Shown: in pieces, positions 61,232-64,000 of the stretch
How positions within the stretch are numbered: the stretch's first letter is position 1
Layout of the letters: every line of letters starts with the position of its first letter
Assembly: GCA_035687245.1 (NCBI GenBank)
Contig: DASRYH010000028.1
Coordinates: forward strand, 62,001 to 126,000
Reading direction: 5' to 3'
Source of the DNA: DASRYH01 sp035687245
GTDB taxonomy: Bacteria > Actinomycetota > Coriobacteriia > Anaerosomatales > PHET01
DNA length: 64,000 bases
Translations under genes and position numbers: made by a program
The notes under the pieces: generated by a model
The model's input: the letters and a program-made list of their open reading frames with translations, nothing else
The model's database searches: none
What the model was told of the DNA's origin: nothing

Positions 61232-61260
61232 AGTATATATGTCGCTTCCTGCGGTCTTAA
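61232..61260 (-). promoter_or_regulatory. Promoter of the Moco operon
   Basis: On the minus strand TTAAGA (61260-61255) and TATACT (61237-61232) are 17 bases apart. A perfect GCCCGCGCGGGC palindrome (61275-61286) lies just upstream. The region 61173-61364 has no gene. Confidence 0.5.
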
Positions 61261-61364
61261 CCGTCGGCGCCCCTGCCCGCGCGGGCGTCGGACACCACAG
61301 AGTCAGATCGCGCCGCCGCGAAAGGAGCAAACGTCGCGCCGCCCGGCTTCGCAGCGGTCCGAGG

Positions 61365-62258
61365 TTACTCGCCCAACATCTCACTCAAGTAGCCGTTGAA
61401 CGCCTCAGCAGCCCGCGTGGGCGTCCCCTTCGGCAGAACAGCATAGAAGGGCCGCGCGGCAGGCAGACCGGCGACACGGGCCTCGACAACGGAGCCAGCC
61501 TGTAGGGCGCGCGCAGCCACGAGCTTGCTCACTATCGCGATTCCCAGGCCGCCCTCGACGGCGCTTACGAGCGCCTCGCCGGTGCCGAGCTCGACGACCA
61601 CGTTCACGTCCGCCGGGTCGAGACCGTGCGCGACGAGAATCGAATCCGCCACCTGGCGAGTTCCCGACCCTTGCTCGCGGAAGATCCAGCGCTCTTCGGC
61701 CAGATCCTCCATCGTGAGGTTGCGCCTGCGGGCAAGCGGGCTCGTCGGCGGCGCGATGAGGATGATCTCGTCGCCGGCTATCTGCTCGAACCGCACGTGG
61801 CGGCCCTTCACGAGCGCGCCCGTGATTCCCAGCTGGGCTTCGCCGCGCTCCACGGTGGAGACGACATCGCTGCTGTCGTGGACGGACACCGAGACGCGCA
61901 CCTCCGGGAAGGCGTCGTTGAACCGGCCGAGGAGCGCCGGCACTACGTAGACGCCCGGTGTAGTGCTCGCGGCCACGTGCAGATGCCCCGTGACACTGCC
62001 GGAGAGCGCCGCGATCTCGTCGCGCGCGGTGCGCACCTGTTCAAGCATCGTGCGAGCGTGCGGCAGGAGTACGCGACCGGCCTCGGTGAGGTCGATTCGG
62101 CGATACCGCCTATCGAGGAGCGTGGCGCCCACGTCGGACTCGAGGGCCTGCAGCTGCATCGTGACGGCAGGCTGCGAGATGGCAAGCTCGCGTGCCGCTC
62201 CCGAGAACGAGCCTTGGTCGACGACCGCCACAAATGCACGGAGCTGAGCGATGTTCAC
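61365..62258 (-). CDS. LysR-family transcriptional regulator
   Basis: The protein (297 aa from GTG 62258) has the LysR winged helix (QLRAFVAVVDQGSFSGAARE, ISQPAVTMQLQALESDVG) and a periplasmic-binding-type effector domain. It is of the CysB/CbbR-like subgroup by general sequence. Effector unknown. It is upstream of, and in the same direction as, the Moco operon and may control it. GTG 62258 has GGAG at 8 bases; the GTG at 62267 lies too close to it. Confidence 0.9.
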   Translation of the reverse strand: MNIAQLRAFVAVVDQGSFSGAARELAISQPAVTMQLQALESDVGATLLDRRYRRIDLTEAGRVLLPHARTMLEQVRTARDEIAALSGSVTGHLHVAASTTPGVYVVPALLGRFNDAFPEVRVSVSVHDSSDVVSTVERGEAQLGITGALVKGRHVRFEQIAGDEIILIAPPTSPLARRRNLTMEDLAEERWIFREQGSGTRQVADSILVAHGLDPADVNVVVELGTGEALVSAVEGGLGIAIVSKLVAARALQAGSVVEARVAGLPAARPFYAVLPKGTPTRAAEAFNGYLSEMLGE

Positions 62259-62355
62259 GGGTAGCACTCCTCACACGGCTGATAGCTGCTGCACCCATCA
62301 TAACGAAACCGAATAGCAATGGGCGAAGCTCGAGTTGGACGAGATCGGCGCAGGG

Positions 62356-63231
62356 TTACCGCGGGAGCGTCTTCGCAATCCCAATCAGCTGGTCGATGCG
62401 TGGAGTGGGGTCTGAGCCATGCGTACGTATCTGGAGGACTACCAGCACCGCTCCGTCGGGGATGGCGACGACGGCGACAGAACGTCCGTCGGTTCCAGCG
62501 TAGGCCGACCGCGTGCCGATCCGCACTGTCCGCGCATCCTTGTCGTAGGTGAGCTTGACCCGGCTCTTGAGCTGTTCTGCCACGGCGGAGGCGCTGCCGA
62601 TCTGGTCAGCCGCGATGACCAGAGTATCGCCCGAAGAAGTTCGGTACTCGCGCGACAGGCTGAGCGTATCGGCGGCGATGGGCTCGGCAGTGAAGCCGTC
62701 GATGGAGTCGGGTACCCAGCCAGCCAGTGACGCAACCGGGCCCGTGGGCTCCGATCCGCCTGCTGTCTCAGTGGATCCCTCGCTCGCTCCGCTGCCTGGT
62801 GCCGGGGCGTTGGGCGCCGAGGCGGCCGCCGTGTCGTTTGCGGGTGCCGGCTTCTTGCCCGCGTCGACTTCGGCGAGCTGAGAGGCCGCGCTCTTAAAGT
62901 TGCGATCGAGCGTCACCACTTCGGCGAGCTTGTCACGGGCCGCCTTGTAGTCCCCCTTCTTCAGGGCCGCCTGCGCTTCGCCATAGAGCTTCTCAGCGCG
63001 GCGGTGGTCGTCACATACGACCTTGACGGTCTTGACGCCATAGCGGGACGCCTCAGAAGGAGGAACCTTGATCGTCTTGACGTCGTCTTTGACGGTATGG
63101 CCGTAGACACACTCCACGCGCTGGCCCGTCAGCACCTGCACTTTGCGAGTGAACAGGGCCACCGAGGCGACCGACGCCACTAGAACGAGTACAGCGAGTG
63201 CGACCGCCGCGATGATATGCGAGCGCTTCAC
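62356..63231 (-). CDS. Membrane-anchored protein with TPR-like helices and C-terminal sensor-like domain
   Basis: The protein (291 aa from GTG 63231, GGAGG upstream) has a membrane helix (HIIAAVALAVLVLVASVASV), a segment with VECVYGHTVKDDVKTIKV, a helical pair (AQAALKKGDYKAARDKLAEV), a Pro/Ala/Ser linker, and an alpha/beta domain (TSSGDTLVIAADQIGSASAV). Its order of domains matches the protein at 38304-39149. The start overlaps the stop of the CcmF-like gene by 4 bases, so it may be linked to that system. No family recognised. Confidence 0.75.
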   Translation of the reverse strand: MKRSHIIAAVALAVLVLVASVASVALFTRKVQVLTGQRVECVYGHTVKDDVKTIKVPPSEASRYGVKTVKVVCDDHRRAEKLYGEAQAALKKGDYKAARDKLAEVVTLDRNFKSAASQLAEVDAGKKPAPANDTAAASAPNAPAPGSGASEGSTETAGGSEPTGPVASLAGWVPDSIDGFTAEPIAADTLSLSREYRTSSGDTLVIAADQIGSASAVAEQLKSRVKLTYDKDARTVRIGTRSAYAGTDGRSVAVVAIPDGAVLVVLQIRTHGSDPTPRIDQLIGIAKTLPR

Positions 63232-64000
63232 GAGCCAACCTCCGATAGTCCGCTGCCGCCGGCGCGCTTCGCCCGCAGCAAGGTCATGGTGATCACGCCG
63301 ACCGCTAGCACCGCAACGATGAGCGCCGCTAGCCTGACGGGGTGGTGCACCGTGGCAAACGACAGTGACACGTACTCGGTTCCATACTCGGACTGAAGGT
63401 CCGTCGGGACCCACCGGTTCCACGTGTGCAGCGGAGTGGAGGCCACGGCCAGGTACGACAGCCCGGTGATGAATGCCGCCACAGCAACCATCCACGTCAC
63501 AGCACGCCGCGCGGTCTGGTAGTTCATCGCAGCTACAAGCAGCAGAATGCCTGCCAGCGCGACCGCCCATCCACCAGCCGATTCATACCCTGCGAGCGCC
63601 CAAGTCACGCTGTACGCCTCGCCACTCGCCAGCGTGCCCGACACCGCTGCCGTAAACGCCGGCAGAGCGAGCGCGATTGTGCCGAGGACGGCCGCGACTC
63701 CGGAGACCGCGATAGCGAGGGCGGAGGTGCGGGTGCCACTGAGTGCGTCTTCGACCGGCTGTGCACCTCGCATCGGGGGAATCAACAGGGCCGCGAGTGC
63801 GCAGAGTGCTGCTCCGCCCAACGCCCCTGCCCACACAATCGGGTCAGGCCCATGTGCGGCTACGGCCTGCTCCGCCACACCCAGCGCGGTCACGCCCACA
63901 GCTGGGAGGAAGAGCAGCGACGATGTCTCGACGATGCCTGTCGCGCGCAGAAGCTGAGTCCAGGTCGCAAAGAGCACGCCGAAGGCGACGAGCGCCACGA
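63228..64000 (-). CDS. Multi-spanning membrane protein, possibly CcmF-like (N-terminus outside window)
   Basis: The visible ~256 C-terminal residues hold six to seven membrane helices. LFATWTQLLRATGIVETSSL recalls CcmF/CcsA heme lyases, in which a ...FLTRSGVVSSVHAF segment is conserved, but the fit is partial. The C-terminal loop (STPLHTWNRWVPTDLQSEYG) faces outside. It runs off the right edge of the window. The many cytochromes nearby make a cytochrome c maturation role plausible. Confidence 0.5.
   Translation of the reverse strand, partial: VALVAFGVLFATWTQLLRATGIVETSSLLFLPAVGVTALGVAEQAVAAHGPDPIVWAGALGGAALCALAALLIPPMRGAQPVEDALSGTRTSALAIAVSGVAAVLGTIALALPAFTAAVSGTLASGEAYSVTWALAGYESAGGWAVALAGILLLVAAMNYQTARRAVTWMVAVAAFITGLSYLAVASTPLHTWNRWVPTDLQSEYGTEYVSLSFATVHHPVRLAALIVAVLAVGVITMTLLRAKRAGGSGLSEVGS

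Noticed and set aside
61232..61260. ModE-type molybdate operator (TATATA-rich)
   Set aside because: Only one TATATA-like half is present, and it is better explained as part of the -10 element.

Overview
The window is high-GC, densely coded and almost entirely chromosomal housekeeping and respiratory DNA. Gene order, GC content, a Rex repressor, a Tat system, very long multiheme c-type cytochromes, a [NiFe]-hydrogenase, a molybdenum-cofactor operon and a likely selenoprotein suggest an anaerobic actinobacterium. The class Coriobacteriia (the OPB41/Anaerosomatales side) is my best guess, but it is an inference from content, not a phylogenetic result. I see no mobile elements, CRISPR array, rRNA or phage.

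Layout. 1-280: three tRNA genes (Met partial, Thr-GGT, Tyr-GTA). 448-2526: a divergent pair of a cyclic-nucleotide-binding protein and a class III nucleotidyl cyclase. 2606-16931 (minus strand): the conserved block lysS-greA, clpC-radA-disA-yacL-like-ispD-ispF-cysE-cysS-rlmB-yacP-sigH plus tRNA-Thr(TGT), without ctsR/mcsAB, gltX or mrnC. 17118-23971: tatA, rex, an M50 protease, methylthioadenosine phosphorylase, a YhaM-like exonuclease, a SAM hydrolase, small proteins and tRNA-Pro. 24116-26305: a NapC/NrfH-like cytochrome with up to 24 hemes. 26456-29509: a chemoreceptor-like protein, then a plus-strand cluster with a CsoR/CstR-type operator, a small ferredoxin, an ArsD-like protein with an in-frame UGA (probable selenocysteine) and a DUF362 ferredoxin protein. 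29526-40505: DnaJ-like, EamA, VanZ, PilT, cell-wall enzymes and surface proteins.

40661-53708 is the respiratory core, all on the minus strand. A b-type cytochrome is followed by three multiheme cytochromes (about 7, 13 and 20 heme sites), a TPR protein and an NHL-repeat protein. A 16-bp hairpin then separates them from a [NiFe]-hydrogenase small and large subunit and a hexaheme cytochrome. The promoters of both units carry the same palindrome, GTAAC-N4-GTTAC, just after the -10 element, and the same palindrome lies in the rex promoter. I infer that Rex (NADH/NAD+ sensing) controls both units. The hydrogenase mRNA would have a leader of about 355 nt with a closed multi-helix fold, a competing alternative helix and an intrinsic terminator, which resembles a riboswitch or attenuator.

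53722-61172 is a molybdenum-cofactor operon (mobA-fdhD fusion, moeA, a 72-aa protein, mobB, moaA, moaC, MOSC, mogA). It ends in a cysteine desulfurase-like protein and a DUF3343 (Se/S-carrier-like) protein, which links it to selenium or sulfur delivery. 61365-64000 holds a LysR regulator, a membrane-anchored protein that resembles the one at 38304-39149, and the C-terminal part of a membrane protein that may be CcmF-like.

The strongest leads for new biology are the UGA-containing ArsD-like protein with its metal/persulfide-type operator, and the structured, Rex-gated leader of the hydrogenase operon.
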